Below, piece by piece: positions 44,457 to 44,493 of a stretch of DNA of 44,493 bases (position 1 is its first letter; each line of letters begins with the position of its first letter). The notes beneath the pieces are model-generated. The model made no database searches, was not told the DNA's origin, and saw nothing but the letters and a program-made list of their open reading frames with translations. The stretch spans positions 1 to 44,493 of the forward strand of contig JAHPYY010000157.1 of the NCBI GenBank assembly GCA_019058515.1. The letters run 5' to 3'. This stretch comes from Promethearchaeota archaeon (GTDB lineage: Archaea; Asgardarchaeota; Lokiarchaeia; Sigynarchaeales; SOKP01). A program made the translations under genes and the position numbers.

Positions 44457-44493
44457 AGGAACCTTCACAACGACTGTTTTGGAAACATTTTGA

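Noticed and set aside
44457..44493. Possible 3' end of a minus-strand gene before the A/T tract
   Set aside because: Only about 12 codons are visible; no family or frame preference can be judged.

Overview
The window looks like a piece of an AT-rich archaeal genome, most likely an Asgard archaeon. Archaeal markers are NreA with a C-terminal PCNA-binding motif, DUF166, a tungsten-type aldehyde ferredoxin oxidoreductase, an archaeosine/queuosine-type QueC and QueD, and a class II leucine tRNA with an apparent intron and no encoded CCA. The Asgard hint is a small protein with a gelsolin-like domain (43241-43969). I cannot place it below phylum; Lokiarchaeia-like is a guess from composition. I see no rRNA, CRISPR array, insertion sequence or phage gene.

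Left part (1-5300): the 3' part of a repeat-built 2TM-type membrane protein, then two tandem paralogous SDR enzymes with a zinc-finger tail, followed by a membrane steroid-5-alpha-reductase-like enzyme. Next (5300-16300, mostly minus strand) is a run of housekeeping and metabolic genes: QueT-like transporter, AOR, phosphoesterase, an amidohydrolase remnant, nitronate monooxygenase-like protein, M29 peptidase, NreA, flavodoxin, DMT exporter, and a MoxR/VWA pair whose VWA gene probably carries a one-base frameshift at its start.

16440-20076 (plus strand) holds two membrane-anchored or exported Ntn-hydrolases around an ECF-S-like membrane protein and a crotonase. 20107-30247 (minus strand) is the most unusual section. 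It has two exported proteins resembling the heme-binding gamma subunit of ethylbenzene dehydrogenase, three membrane-anchored proteins with a sulfite-oxidase-like fold but no visible molybdenum-ligand cysteine, a complete ECF transporter core (YkoE-like S, fused A1-A2, T), a fused DppB-DppC-like permease that lacks its usual coupling loops, and a MoaD-like sulfur carrier. A 22-bp inverted repeat lies in front of the first gene. I read this as one surface-to-membrane capture and uptake (or redox) system whose substrate is unknown.

Right part (30498-44493): a frameshifted SMP-30/gluconolactonase gene, two adjacent coiled-coil proteins with similar C-termini, a kinase-like protein, an SDR-QueC fusion divergent from QueD, DUF166, a Zn/Cd-type P-ATPase, two unknown proteins in tandem, tRNA-Leu, the gelsolin-like protein and a small helical protein. 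Three genes in the window look broken (amidohydrolase, VWA, SMP-30). They may be real decay or assembly indels.
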